Below, piece by piece: positions 34,087 to 42,503 of a DNA stretch of 64,000 nt. Each line of letters starts with the position of its first letter. The stretch's first letter is position 1. Both the position numbers and the translations under genes were made by a program. This DNA is from Kribbella sp. NBC_01245 (lineage in GTDB: Bacteria; Actinomycetota; Actinomycetes; Propionibacteriales; Kribbellaceae): contig NZ_CP108487.1 of the NCBI RefSeq assembly GCF_036226525.1, positions 8,060,001 through 8,124,000 of the forward strand. The letters run 5' to 3'. The notes beneath the pieces were generated by a model. It did not search any database. It was given only the letters and a program-made list of their open reading frames with translations, and was not told the origin of the DNA.

Positions 34087-34665
34087 TCAGTCGGGGAAGA
34101 CGGCGAGGTGGACCTTTTCGCCCTGGACTCCGATCAGGGTCAGGAGCTCGGCGGACCGCTCGTCGGCGCTGCCGATCCAATGCGGCACCCGGGTGTCGAA
34201 CTCGGCGGCCTCACCGGCTCGCAGCACGAGGTCCTGCTTGCCGAGAACAAGGCGAATGGTCCCGTTCATCACGTAGAACCACTCGTACCCCTCGTGAGTC
34301 TTCAGCGCCGGCGCTCCCCAAACAGACGCCGGCGGGTAGACGACCTTGAAGGCCTGGATGCCTCCGGCACGGCGGTTCAGCGGGACGAAGGTCATGCCCT
34401 GGTGCGTGACCGGGCGCAGGTGAACCCGCGGATCGCCCGCGTGTTCCGATCCGACCAGCTCGTCCAGCGGCACCCGATAAGCCCTCGCCAACGGCAGGAG
34501 CTGTTCGAGGGTGGGGCGCCGTTTGCCGTTCTCGAGCCGCGACAGCGTGCTGGGGGTGAGCCCGGTCTCGTTGGCCAGCTCGGTCAGCGTGGTCCCACGG
34601 GCTTGGCGCAAGGCCCTCAGTCGTGGCCCGACGGCTGCCAGCACGGTGTCTTCGCTGTCGCTCAT
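34087..34665 (-). CDS. XRE-family regulator with C-terminal cupin domain
   Basis: 192 residues. The N-terminal lambda-repressor-type HTH is RLRALRQARGTTLTELANETGLTPSTLSRLENGKRRPTL (about 16-54, key TPSTLSRLENG). The C-terminal cupin is THEGYEWFYVMNGTIRLVLG with LRAGEAAEFDTRVPHWIG. It begins MSDSED, supported by a good family fit; the open frame upstream is not coding-like. A perfect 14-bp palindrome lies 11 bp upstream, between this gene and the divergent hydrolase lipoprotein. Confidence 0.9.
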   Translation of the reverse strand: MSDSEDTVLAAVGPRLRALRQARGTTLTELANETGLTPSTLSRLENGKRRPTLEQLLPLARAYRVPLDELVGSEHAGDPRVHLRPVTHQGMTFVPLNRRAGGIQAFKVVYPPASVWGAPALKTHEGYEWFYVMNGTIRLVLGKQDLVLRAGEAAEFDTRVPHWIGSADERSAELLTLIGVQGEKVHLAVFPD

Positions 34666-34675
34666 GAACCCGATG

Positions 34676-34689
34676 TTGCCAATTGGCAA
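34676..34689. promoter_or_regulatory. perfect palindrome, candidate XRE operator
   Basis: TTGCCAATTGGCAA is perfectly symmetric and lies between the divergent XRE-cupin regulator and the hydrolase gene. A half-site AATTGCCA follows at about 34694. Confidence 0.6.
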
Positions 34690-34747
34690 GGGAAATTGCC
34701 AGCGGGACCGGCGACTGGCGAGGCTTCCCGTCAGGAGGTGAGGCCTG

Positions 34748-35779
34748 ATGATCAGGTACAGAAGCCGGTTGGGTGCCGTGCTGAGTGTGGTGGTTTTGAG
34801 CTTGCTGGGGTGCACATCTATGTCCGCTATGTCCGCTATGTCCGCGCCGGAGGGGGCCGGCGTTGCCGAGGCTCAGCGGACGGCCTTCGACGCCGCGACG
34901 CGGGATGACGACGAGTTCAATCGGCAGTTCCGGCATGAGTTCGCCGTCGTCGATGGAGTCCGCATGCACTATGTGACCGGCGGTTCCGGTGAGCCGTTGG
35001 TGTTGCTCCATGGCTGGCCACAGTCGTGGTACGAGTGGCGTGGAATCATGCCGGAGTTGGCTAAGCGCTATCGCGTCTACGCTCTCGATCTGCCTGGCCT
35101 CGGCGACAGCAGTGGTTCGCCGAAGAGCTTCGACAAGGCGACGCTGGCCCGCTACGTGCACGGTCTTCTGGTCGACCGTCTCGGCCTGAAGGCCATCCGG
35201 CTGGTGGCGCACGATCTGGGCGCAGGGGTCGGTTTCCGGTACGCCGCGCAGTACCCGAACCACGTCGTCCGGTACGCGCATCTGGACTATCCGCTGCCTG
35301 GTCCGGCGTTGAGCGCGGCCACGTATCGCACGTTCAGCTGGCATATGGCCTTCCATGCTCAGCCGAAGGTGCCGGAGATGCTTGTTGACGACGAAGTACG
35401 GGACTACCTGGCGGCGTTCTACCCGCAAGTGGCGTACGGCGGAGTGGCCTTTGGCGGCAAGGGCGCGCGGTCGCCGTTCTCCGCGGCTCAGACCGACGAG
35501 TTCGCCCGTACGTATAAGCGGCCCGAGGTGTTGCGTGGCGGGTTCGAGCTATACCGGACTCTGGGTCGGGACGAGCGTGACAACTTGACCGCCCGTACGG
35601 ATGTCCCGACGCTGCTCATGACCGCCGAGGGCGTCCTCGCCGGCACGCGGCCAACGCTCGACCCGCTGGTCAGCAGGCTCGAACGCGCGGTCGAGGTGCC
35701 TCGCGCCGGCCACTGGCTGCCCGAAGAGAACCCCGCCTTTGTCACCAAGGAACTCCTAGCCTTCTTCGCCAAACCGTAA
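34748..35779 (+). CDS. alpha/beta hydrolase lipoprotein (epoxide hydrolase-like)
   Basis: 343 residues. The signal peptide ends in a lipobox (LSLLGC, Cys22), followed by a short SAM-SAM-SA repeat encoded by three ATGTCCGCT units. The hydrolase domain has LVLLHGWPQSWYEWRG, a nucleophile elbow VAHDLGAGVGFRY with Asp as nucleophile, and a catalytic His in VPRAGHWLPEENP. AGGAGGTGAGG precedes the ATG. It is probably controlled by the divergent XRE regulator through the palindrome at 34676. Substrate unknown. Confidence 0.88.
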   Translation: MIRYRSRLGAVLSVVVLSLLGCTSMSAMSAMSAPEGAGVAEAQRTAFDAATRDDDEFNRQFRHEFAVVDGVRMHYVTGGSGEPLVLLHGWPQSWYEWRGIMPELAKRYRVYALDLPGLGDSSGSPKSFDKATLARYVHGLLVDRLGLKAIRLVAHDLGAGVGFRYAAQYPNHVVRYAHLDYPLPGPALSAATYRTFSWHMAFHAQPKVPEMLVDDEVRDYLAAFYPQVAYGGVAFGGKGARSPFSAAQTDEFARTYKRPEVLRGGFELYRTLGRDERDNLTARTDVPTLLMTAEGVLAGTRPTLDPLVSRLERAVEVPRAGHWLPEENPAFVTKELLAFFAKP

Positions 35780-35977
35780 TACCGCGGTCACCGGGATCGC
35801 GGCGAGCGCAGCATCAGGATCGGACTCACAGCGGCCGTCCCGTACGCGAACAGGGCCGGCATGCGTCGGCGAACCTTCATCGGGCGTTTTCCAGAAACTG
35901 TCGGTGGCCTTCGGCAGGATGGCCGGGTCGGGATAGTGCGATGCCGCGGCGTCGCGGACTTCGATGGGAGGAATCGG

Positions 35978-36460
35978 ATGGGGAACGAGCCGACAGTTGT
36001 AGAGCGTGCCGAGCAGCCCACGGTGGGCATCGTGGCGAAGGTGGCGATGGACCGGATCGGGGAGGTCGCGGACCGGCTGGGCGACGTCTTCGGTTGGGTC
36101 GCGGCGCGCGGCCTCACGCCGGCGGGCGCGCCGTACTTCCGGTATCGGGTGATCGATATGGAGGGCGAACTCGAGATCGAGGTCGGGGTGCCGCTCGAGA
36201 CCGCGGTGACGGGCGATGGGGAGATCGTCGCGGACGTACTGCCCGCCGGGCGGTACGTCTCGCTCACTCACATCGGTCACCCCGATCAACTGGTGCATCG
36301 GACGGCCGAGCTGCTCGCCTGGGCCGACGCCCAGGGGCTGCGGTTCGACGAGACCGATGACCACTGGGGCTGCCGATTGGAGATCTACAAGTCCGATCCG
36401 GAGCGCGAGCCCGATATGAACAAGTGGGAGACCGAGCTCGCCTTCCGCCTGGCCGACTAA
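35978..36460 (+). CDS. GyrI-like/effector-binding domain protein
   Basis: 160 residues from the ATG five bases after GGGAGG. The whole chain matches the GyrI-like small-molecule-binding domain (also found fused to AraC and MerR regulators): an AKVAMDRIGEVADRLGDVFGW start, FRYRVIDMEGELEIEVGVPL, and DVLPAGRYVSLTHIGHPDQL. There is no DNA-binding domain, so it may bind or sequester a small ligand. Its last 29 bp are repeated in tandem just after the stop codon. Confidence 0.82.
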   Translation: MGNEPTVVERAEQPTVGIVAKVAMDRIGEVADRLGDVFGWVAARGLTPAGAPYFRYRVIDMEGELEIEVGVPLETAVTGDGEIVADVLPAGRYVSLTHIGHPDQLVHRTAELLAWADAQGLRFDETDDHWGCRLEIYKSDPEREPDMNKWETELAFRLAD

Positions 36461-36547
36461 CCGAGCCGGCGTCCCGCTTGGCCGATTGACCGAGCCGGCG
36501 TTCCGACTGGCCGATTGACCGAGTTGGCGTTCCGATCGGCCTGCTGA
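36432..36547. repeat. 29-bp tandem repeats copying the 3' end of the GyrI-like gene
   Basis: Unit 0 is the last 29 bp of the gene, stop included. It is followed without a gap by three diverged copies (36461-36489, 36490-36518, 36519-36547) of the pattern CCGAGCCGGCG...GGCCGATTGA. Each copy retains a TGA. Confidence 0.85.
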
Positions 36548-36632
36548 CCCGGTGCCGACACCTACGCCGATGCAAAGCCGACACCACCTTCGACGCGGAG
36601 GAGACAAACCTGGCGACTGACATGATCAACGC

Positions 36633-37922
36633 GTGCCTACCGTACTGACCGGCCTGAACCGGCTGACCGGGGAGCAGATCCGGCCGATCGTCTCGCCGTT
36701 GCTGGAGCTTGGTTCGGCGCTGCACGTACTGGCCGAGCCCGGGCACCACGACCGGCTCGAGTGGGCTGCCCGGATCAGGGCAACGATGACTCCTGCCGAG
36801 AACGCGGAACTCGACGCCTGGTCCTGGACCTACCGCGCCGTCCGCTCCCGCATCTTCGTCACCTACCCACCCGCACCCGGCGCCGGAGCGGCAACGGCGA
36901 CCGCGGTTGGGACCGGAGCGACGGACGCCGCTGGGGCGAGCCGAGTCGGCGCGGCAGCGTCGCCCGGCGTTGGGACCGGAGCGGTGGACGCCGCTGGGGC
37001 GAGCGGAGTTGGCGCGGCAGCGGCGGCCGGGGTTGGGACCGGAGCAGTGGGTACTACTGGGGCGAGCGGAGTTGGCGCGGGCGCGGCGGCCGGGACTGGT
37101 GCTGTGACTGCGGGGAGCGGGTGGCAGTGGGAGTTGGAGCGGTTGCGGGCTCGTCCGGCCGAGGAACTCGCGGCCGATCTCGTGCGGCCGTTGCGAGGTG
37201 ACGGTTCGGGCGGTCTCGACGACGTACGGCATTGGGCGCGCAGTCGCGGACGCGTGGTCGACGTACTGGTGGAGGGTTTGCTGGCCGACCCGGATCAGGC
37301 GGTCGGGCGCTTCCTCGGCGTACTCGATCACTGCTGGCAGACCTGGTTCGCGGCGGAGTGGGCCCAGGTCGCGCCGAGGCTGACCGCGCGCGCCCGGCAT
37401 GACCGGGACCTTGCCATCCGTCAGGACCCGGCCGCCATGCTGATCTCGCTCGATCCAGCGATCGACGGCAAACCCGGAGCGGACTCCGTGATCGCGCAAC
37501 GCCTGCACAGCAAGCGGCTCGACGTCGGCAGCCGGGGACTGCTGCTGGTACCGAGCGCCTTCGTGGCCCCGCATCTGTATCTCACAGAGATTCCCGACGA
37601 GCCCGTGATGGCGATCTATCCCGTCGACGGTACGGCGGGTCCGGCCGTACCCACCGCCAAGGCGATCCAGACCAGGCTCGAGACTCTCAGCTCGCCGATC
37701 GCGCTGCGCATCTGCCGAGCCGTCGCCAGCGAGCCGCGTACAGCCGGCGAGATCGCGGCCTTGTGGAGCATCAACCCGACCCAGGTCACCCGGCACCTCC
37801 GCGCGCTGACCCGCGCCGGCGTGGTGACGGCCGAACGCCAAGGCCGCTTCGTCACCTACCGCCTCGACCAATCGGCAATGCGCGACCTAGGCACCGAAAT
37901 CCTCACCCTCATCCTGCGCTAA
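36633..37922 (+). CDS. ArsR-type winged-helix regulator with DUF5937-like N-terminus
   Basis: 429 residues. The C-terminal ArsR winged helix (about 345-410) reads SSPIALRICRAVASEPRTAGEIAALWSINPTQVTRHLRALTRAG, key TQVTRHLRAL. The N-terminal and central part resembles actinobacterial proteins annotated DUF5937 (LDHCWQTWFAAEWAQVAPRL; LLLVPSAFVAPHLYL). About 92-154 is an Ala/Gly-rich insert made of three 21-residue repeats. No regulated target is evident; a divergent partner is missing. Confidence 0.78.
   Translation: MPTVLTGLNRLTGEQIRPIVSPLLELGSALHVLAEPGHHDRLEWAARIRATMTPAENAELDAWSWTYRAVRSRIFVTYPPAPGAGAATATAVGTGATDAAGASRVGAAASPGVGTGAVDAAGASGVGAAAAAGVGTGAVGTTGASGVGAGAAAGTGAVTAGSGWQWELERLRARPAEELAADLVRPLRGDGSGGLDDVRHWARSRGRVVDVLVEGLLADPDQAVGRFLGVLDHCWQTWFAAEWAQVAPRLTARARHDRDLAIRQDPAAMLISLDPAIDGKPGADSVIAQRLHSKRLDVGSRGLLLVPSAFVAPHLYLTEIPDEPVMAIYPVDGTAGPAVPTAKAIQTRLETLSSPIALRICRAVASEPRTAGEIAALWSINPTQVTRHLRALTRAGVVTAERQGRFVTYRLDQSAMRDLGTEILTLILR
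36906..37094 (+). repeat. three in-frame 63-bp repeats inside the ArsR-type gene
   Basis: Three consecutive 63-bp units, each starting GTTGGGACCGGAGC, encode VGTGA...AAGAS...VGAAA segments. They are in frame and lie between the two structured regions. Confidence 0.9.
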
Positions 37923-38006
37923 CCCACCCAACCGCCTGTTCGGGCCGGGGTGTTCGTTTGACGCTATTCGGCAATCGTCGGTCCGGACCGAAGCTGACCG
38001 GCTGGG

Positions 38007-39230
38007 ATGGCGGGCATGACGTCCTTGGTCCGCCAGCCGGTGATCCGCCGCCTGATCCTCGCCACCTTGGTGAACACCCTCGGCAACGGCGTGTACGCCG
38101 CGGTCGGCGCGCTCTTCCTCACCCGCGTCGCCGGGCTCTCCGTACCCTCGGTCGGCCTCGGCCTAACGCTGGCGGCAGTGGCCGGCCTGATCACGAGTAC
38201 TCCACTGGGCGTCGTCGCCGACCGCCTCGGCCCGAACCGTGCGTACGTGGTGTTCCTGCTCATCCAAGCAGTCGCGATGGCATCGCTGACCCAAGTCCGT
38301 TCGCTCGGCTGGTTCATCGCCATAGCGGCAGTCACCGCCATCGCGGACTCCGGCCAGCGCGGCGCGAAGGGCGCCCTGATCGCCGGCGTCGTACCGGCCG
38401 AGCAGCGAGTCCGCACCCGCGCCCACCTCCGGGTCGCGACCAACATCGGCATGGCCGCGGGGATCGCCCTCGCCGGCATCGTGCTCGCCATCGACCAGCC
38501 CACCGTGTACGTCGCCGCGCTACTCGCCGACGTCGCGACCTTCCTGGTAACCGCCGCCATGGTCGCCTGGGGCCTACCGTCCGTTCCGCCGGTGCCAACG
38601 GCCGCCGGGCCATCCGCGCTGACCGCCCTGCGCGACCGGCCGTTCCTGGCCTTCGTCGCGCTGGACGGCCTACTCACGATGCACAACGCGATGATCCAAG
38701 TGGCGTTGCCGCTCTGGGTGGCTACCGCGACGGACGCGCCCACCTGGTTGATCGCCGTACTCCTGCTGCTGAACTCGATCGCGGTCATCCTCCTGCAAGT
38801 ACGTGTGGCCCGCGGTACCGAGAACCTCACCGGCGCCGCACGTGCCGGCCGCCGAGCGGGTTGGCTCCTGGCGATCGCCTGCGCCGTACTCGCCCTGACC
38901 GACGTAACCTCCGGCGCCGCAACGATCAGCCTTTTGATCCTCGCCGCCTTGGCCCACGTACTCGGCGAAATGCTCCAATCCGCAGGCGGTTGGGGCGTCA
39001 GCTTCGAACTCGCACCACCCGGCGGGCAAGGCCAATACCAGGGCGCCTACGCAATGGGCCGCCAAATGGGCGACCTCTTCGCCCCAACAGTCCTCACCGT
39101 CATCGCCGTCACCATCGGCTGGCCCGGCTGGCTCGCCACCGGCGCCATCTTCCTCCTAGCCGGAACCCTCATCCCCCCAACCGTCCGCCACCACACCCTC
39201 CACCCCGCCCCCACCCCCACCCCCGCCTAA
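38007..39230 (+). CDS. MFS transporter
   Basis: 407 residues with about 12 transmembrane segments. The loop 2-3 motif is GVVADRLGPNRAYVVFLL (G-x-x-x-D-R-x-G), the central loop is short, and the C-terminal tail is Pro/Thr-rich. It belongs to the single-component drug/metabolite exporter type of the major facilitator superfamily; the substrate is not predictable. ATG at 38007 is taken, and ATG at 38016 is an alternative. It is convergent with the disrupted monooxygenase gene. Confidence 0.88.
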   Translation: MAGMTSLVRQPVIRRLILATLVNTLGNGVYAAVGALFLTRVAGLSVPSVGLGLTLAAVAGLITSTPLGVVADRLGPNRAYVVFLLIQAVAMASLTQVRSLGWFIAIAAVTAIADSGQRGAKGALIAGVVPAEQRVRTRAHLRVATNIGMAAGIALAGIVLAIDQPTVYVAALLADVATFLVTAAMVAWGLPSVPPVPTAAGPSALTALRDRPFLAFVALDGLLTMHNAMIQVALPLWVATATDAPTWLIAVLLLLNSIAVILLQVRVARGTENLTGAARAGRRAGWLLAIACAVLALTDVTSGAATISLLILAALAHVLGEMLQSAGGWGVSFELAPPGGQGQYQGAYAMGRQMGDLFAPTVLTVIAVTIGWPGWLATGAIFLLAGTLIPPTVRHHTLHPAPTPTPA

Positions 39231-39277
39231 CCCACCCGCCCAACCCCGGCCCTCGCCGCCGATACCCCGTGTATCCC

Positions 39278-39371
39278 GTTCATCGGGCCCTTCTGACCCG
39301 GCGTGTCGGCGTTCATCGGGCCCTTGTGACGCGGCGTGTCGCCATTGATCGGGCCCTTGTGACCAAGCGGG
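39278..39371. repeat. 33-bp repeat array, locus B
   Basis: Two full copies (39278-39310, 39311-39343) and a partial third of the same 33-bp unit as at 32.57 kb fill the gap between convergent genes, ending just before the monooxygenase stop. Confidence 0.88.
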
Positions 39372-40058
39372 AGGTCAGAGCGTGGCGGGGGAGTTGAGTA
39401 GGGTGCGGAGGGCGCGGGCGGCGGCGTGGCCGGCGCGGTTGGCGCCGATGGTGCTGGCGGAGGGGCCGTAGCCGACGAGGTGGATCCGGTCGTCGCGGAC
39501 CACCCGGGTGCCGTCCATCCGGATGCCGCCGGCCGATTCGCGCAGGTGCAGCGGCGCGAGGTGGGCCAGATCGGCGCGGAAGCCCGTCGCCCAAAGGATC
39601 GCGTCGAACCGTTCGATCGTGCCGTCGGCCCAGCGCACCCCGTCCGGCAGAATCCGCTGGAACATCGGCCGACGCCGGTACACCCCGCGAGCCGCAGCCG
39701 CCTGCTCCTGCTCGCGCAACTGGAGCCCGGTCACACTCACCACGCTGTGCGGAGGCAGACCCGCGCGGACGCGTTCCTCGACCTTCGCGACGACGGCACG
39801 CCCGATCTCCGGACCGAATTCCTCGCCCGTACGCCAGACAGGCTCGCGTCGCGTCACCCACGTCGTATTGGCGTGCTCAGAAACCTCGGCGAGCAGTTGA
39901 ACGGCAGAAGCACCCCCGCCCACCACAAGCACGCGTTGTCCGGCGAACTCCTCAGCACCGGCGTAGTCGGCCGTGTGAAGCTGACGCCCCTTGAAGGTCT
40001 CAATGCCCGGATACCAAGGGATGAGCCGCCCCAGCGTGTCCGGAGGCTTCGTTAGGTG

Positions 40059-40982
40059 TTAACCGGCCTCGGCGAGACGGGTTCGGTGAGTGTAGTGAGT
40101 GTGCTCGGCTTGGGTCGGTGTGAGGTCTTGGATCGATCCGTGAGGGCGGGCGGTGTTGAACCAGTGGACCCAGTTCAAGGTGGCTGCTTCGACGTCGTGG
40201 AGGCCTTGCCAGGGGCCGTAGGAGTGGATCAGTTCGGACTTGTAGAGGCCCATGTGGGTCTCGGCCAGGGCGTTGTCGTAGGCGTCGCCGACCGATCCGA
40301 CCGAGGCGTCGATTCCGGCGTTGAGCAGGGCTTTGGTGAAGGTGATCGAGGTGTATTGGGTGCCGGCGTCGTTGTGGTGGACCAGTCCGGTCAGGTCGGT
40401 GGTGCCTTCGGTTCGGCGGGTCCACATCGCCATCTCGAGGGCGTCCAGGACCAGCGGTGTGGTCATCGTGGTGGCTGCTTTCCAGCCGATGATCCGGCGG
40501 GAGAATACGTCCACGATGTGCGCGACGTAGACCGTGCCGGTCCTGGTCGCGACGTAGGTGAAGTCGGCGACCCACAACCGGTTCGGGGCTGAGGCGACGA
40601 ACCGGCGATCGACCAGATCGGGCGGCCGGTGAGCGGACTCGTCAGCGATGGTGGTCCGTGGCTTCTTGCCGCGGATCACGCCACTGATGCCCATCTGGGT
40701 CATCAATCGTTCCACCGTGCAGCGAGCCACGTCGTGGCCCAGGCCACGCAGATGCAGCCAGAGTTTGTCGGCTCCGAACAACCGCACGAACCGGACCTCG
40801 GCGCGGACCTTCTCGATCACCGCGATCAACTCGGCATCGCGGAGTTTCTTCTTACTGGGTTGACGATTCCGGTTGTCGTAGTAGGTGGATGGGGCGATCT
40901 TGCAGCCATGCTCGGTGAGCACGCGGCAGATCGGCTCGACCCCGAACCGGTCTTTGTGATCGTTGATGAACGCCACGATCAC
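40059..40982 (-). CDS. IS3-family transposase OrfB
   Basis: 307 residues with an HTH_21 segment and an rve integrase core. The DDE triad is Asp in RLWVADFTYVATRTG, Asp in LVHHNDAGTQYTS, and Glu in DNALAETHMGLYKSELI. It lies in the -1 frame relative to orfA. The GTG at 40982 overlaps the orfA stop (GTGA), so it could start independently; the frame is also open upstream, allowing an OrfAB fusion by frameshifting. Confidence 0.93.
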   Translation of the reverse strand: MIVAFINDHKDRFGVEPICRVLTEHGCKIAPSTYYDNRNRQPSKKKLRDAELIAVIEKVRAEVRFVRLFGADKLWLHLRGLGHDVARCTVERLMTQMGISGVIRGKKPRTTIADESAHRPPDLVDRRFVASAPNRLWVADFTYVATRTGTVYVAHIVDVFSRRIIGWKAATTMTTPLVLDALEMAMWTRRTEGTTDLTGLVHHNDAGTQYTSITFTKALLNAGIDASVGSVGDAYDNALAETHMGLYKSELIHSYGPWQGLHDVEAATLNWVHWFNTARPHGSIQDLTPTQAEHTHYTHRTRLAEAG

Positions 40983-41299
40983 TTCTGTGGGCGGTCGAGC
41001 TCCGCCGCGAAGAAAGTCGCTGCAGATTTCAGGATCTCGTTCGCCCGCCGCAGCTCGGCGTTCTCCCGCTTCAGTGCCTTCAGCTGGTCCGACTCCGAGG
41101 TGGTGACACCAGGACGCTGCCCAGCATCGATCTCGGCACGACGGACCCACTTGCGCAGCGTCTCCGGCGCCCCGATCCCCAGCTTCAACGCGACCGACTT
41201 GATCGCCTCGAACTCCGAGCCATAGTCGGCCTTGGACTCAACAACCATCCGAACAGCGCGCTCACGGATCTCGGGCGAATACGACGACGGACGTGACAT
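40979..41299 (-). CDS. IS3-family transposase OrfA
   Basis: 106 residues: an HTH_Tnp_1 domain (SPEIRERAVRMVVESKADYG; LGIGAPETLRKWVRRAEIDAG) and a leucine-zipper-like tail (LKALKRENAELRRANEILKSA) used for multimerisation. ATG at 41299 is nine bases after GGAAGG; the ATG at 41308 abuts the ribosome site and is less likely. Confidence 0.92.
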   Translation of the reverse strand: MSRPSSYSPEIRERAVRMVVESKADYGSEFEAIKSVALKLGIGAPETLRKWVRRAEIDAGQRPGVTTSESDQLKALKRENAELRRANEILKSAATFFAAELDRPQK

Positions 41300-41810
41300 G
41301 GACTTCATCCTTCCAACAAATGAAGTCTCCAGACACGCCGGGGCGGCTCAGGATGAAGGGCCTATCCCAGGTACCAGTGGCGTTGACCAGTGCAGCCGTG
41401 TTCCAGCTGCCGTGATTGGTCACAACCTCTAGCCGACGCTCCGGCGCCTCGCGGACGGTAGTAACCGCCACAGGCCGCATTATCGGCAGGTCGAACTGCT
41501 GCTCGTACTCCCCGAAGTAGTGCGGCACGAACTCGTTAGCCCGTTCACTCCCAGCACTCTCGGGTACGCCAAGACCTGGCAGCGTGGCGATCCCGTGGAC
41601 GTCGTACATCGTCAGAGAGTCCCACCGGTGCTGCCAGGCACCTCCCGGCGCGGGGTTGCGATCGAGCACTACCACCTCGTCGTACGGGCGAAAGCCCATC
41701 CGAACGAGGTGGTAGGCGGCAGACAAACCTGCTTGTCCTGCACCGATCACTACTACGTCGACATGCTCCACACCAGCTTCAACCAGTCAGCGGGCGTGGA
41801 TCTTCCGGAG

Positions 41811-42410
41811 TCAGTTCCAGCTGGTGTCGATCTTGCGGTGGTACCGCAGACCCGCCTTGCCGCCGACGATCGCGGCGAGCAGTGTGACCAGCAAGAGCGC
41901 TCCGGCCAGGATCAGGCCGCCAGCGGTCAGAGTGTCGGTCGATAGCGACAACGTGGGGACCTCGACCCGGTCGAGCACGTTGTACTCATTACCCGCGAAC
42001 GCGCCGACGCCGGCCACAACCAGCGTGACAAGCAGCCCGATCACCCAAACACCAAAGCCCTGCCGGCCACCGTCGAACCGCGCGAGCCGCCCGGCGACGT
42101 ACCCGCCGGTGTAATAGGCCAGTGCCATCACAACCAGCAGTAGGGCGCCGGAAACGATGCCGACCGTACCGGCCTGGTTGCGCATCTCGGCCCAGTCGAT
42201 CGTGGCCGCATAGTCCACGCCTGTGGCGATCGCGCCCACCACACCGGCAAGCAGCACCGTGATGGCGACGGCGATCAGCCAACCGAAGAACGCCGCCCCG
42301 AACTTGAAGCCCCGGAACGAGGGGTCGACGGCCTCGACCGTCCTCGTATCGGCGCGGTGTGCCGCGAGCGTGGGTGTTTCCTCGGTCTCTACTGCGTACT
42401 GCTGAACCAT
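41811..42410 (-). CDS. four-helix membrane protein of unknown function
   Basis: 199 residues with four hydrophobic segments: FFGWLIAVAITVLLAGVVGAI, VSGALLLVVMALAYYTGGYVAG, VWVIGLLVTLVVAGVGAFAG and LILAGALLLVTLLAAIVGG. A short cytoplasmic N-terminus and a C-terminal YHRKID tail complete it. The second segment (TGGYVAGRLAR) resembles small actinobacterial membrane proteins sometimes called YrzE-like. ATG follows GGAGAGGTC. It is not obviously linked to the upstream cob genes. Confidence 0.75.
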   Translation of the reverse strand: MVQQYAVETEETPTLAAHRADTRTVEAVDPSFRGFKFGAAFFGWLIAVAITVLLAGVVGAIATGVDYAATIDWAEMRNQAGTVGIVSGALLLVVMALAYYTGGYVAGRLARFDGGRQGFGVWVIGLLVTLVVAGVGAFAGNEYNVLDRVEVPTLSLSTDTLTAGGLILAGALLLVTLLAAIVGGKAGLRYHRKIDTSWN

Positions 42411-42503
42411 GACCTCTCCTCAGCGATCAGCCCGTGCGGCCCCCCAGTACCCCGGCACCCTACGGGGCATGCGTGCGCAGTCGCCAGACGTTGCCAGGCG
42501 TCA

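Larger units (their letters stand above)
40022..41350 (-). mobile_element. IS3-family insertion sequence, intact
   Basis: 1329 bp. The terminal inverted repeats begin TGAGCCGCCCC at both ends and match with a few mismatches over about 30 bp. A 3-bp target duplication, GGA, flanks it (40019-40021 and 41351-41353). It carries orfA and orfB on the minus strand. Intact ends, intact frames and a perfect duplication point to a recent insertion. Confidence 0.93.
39375..41771 (-). pseudogene. flavin-containing monooxygenase-like gene interrupted by IS3 element
   Basis: The N-terminal part (41351-41771) has the FAD motif VVVIGAGQAGLSAAYHL and PGGAWQHRWDSLTMYD. The C-terminal part (39375-40018) has YPGIETFKGRQLHTADY, the NADPH motif VLVVGGGASAVQLLAE and WATGFRADLAHLAPL. 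Removing the IS and one GGA copy restores one continuous frame across GTWDRPFIPWYPGIETF, giving about 354 residues. The gene was intact before insertion and is now inactive. The family oxygenates soft nucleophiles or ketones; no substrate can be assigned. Confidence 0.93.

Noticed and set aside
37763..39397. 544-codon Arg/His/Pro-rich frame over the MFS gene
   Set aside because: Frame shadow of the ArsR-type and MFS genes that happens to read through the 33-bp repeats.
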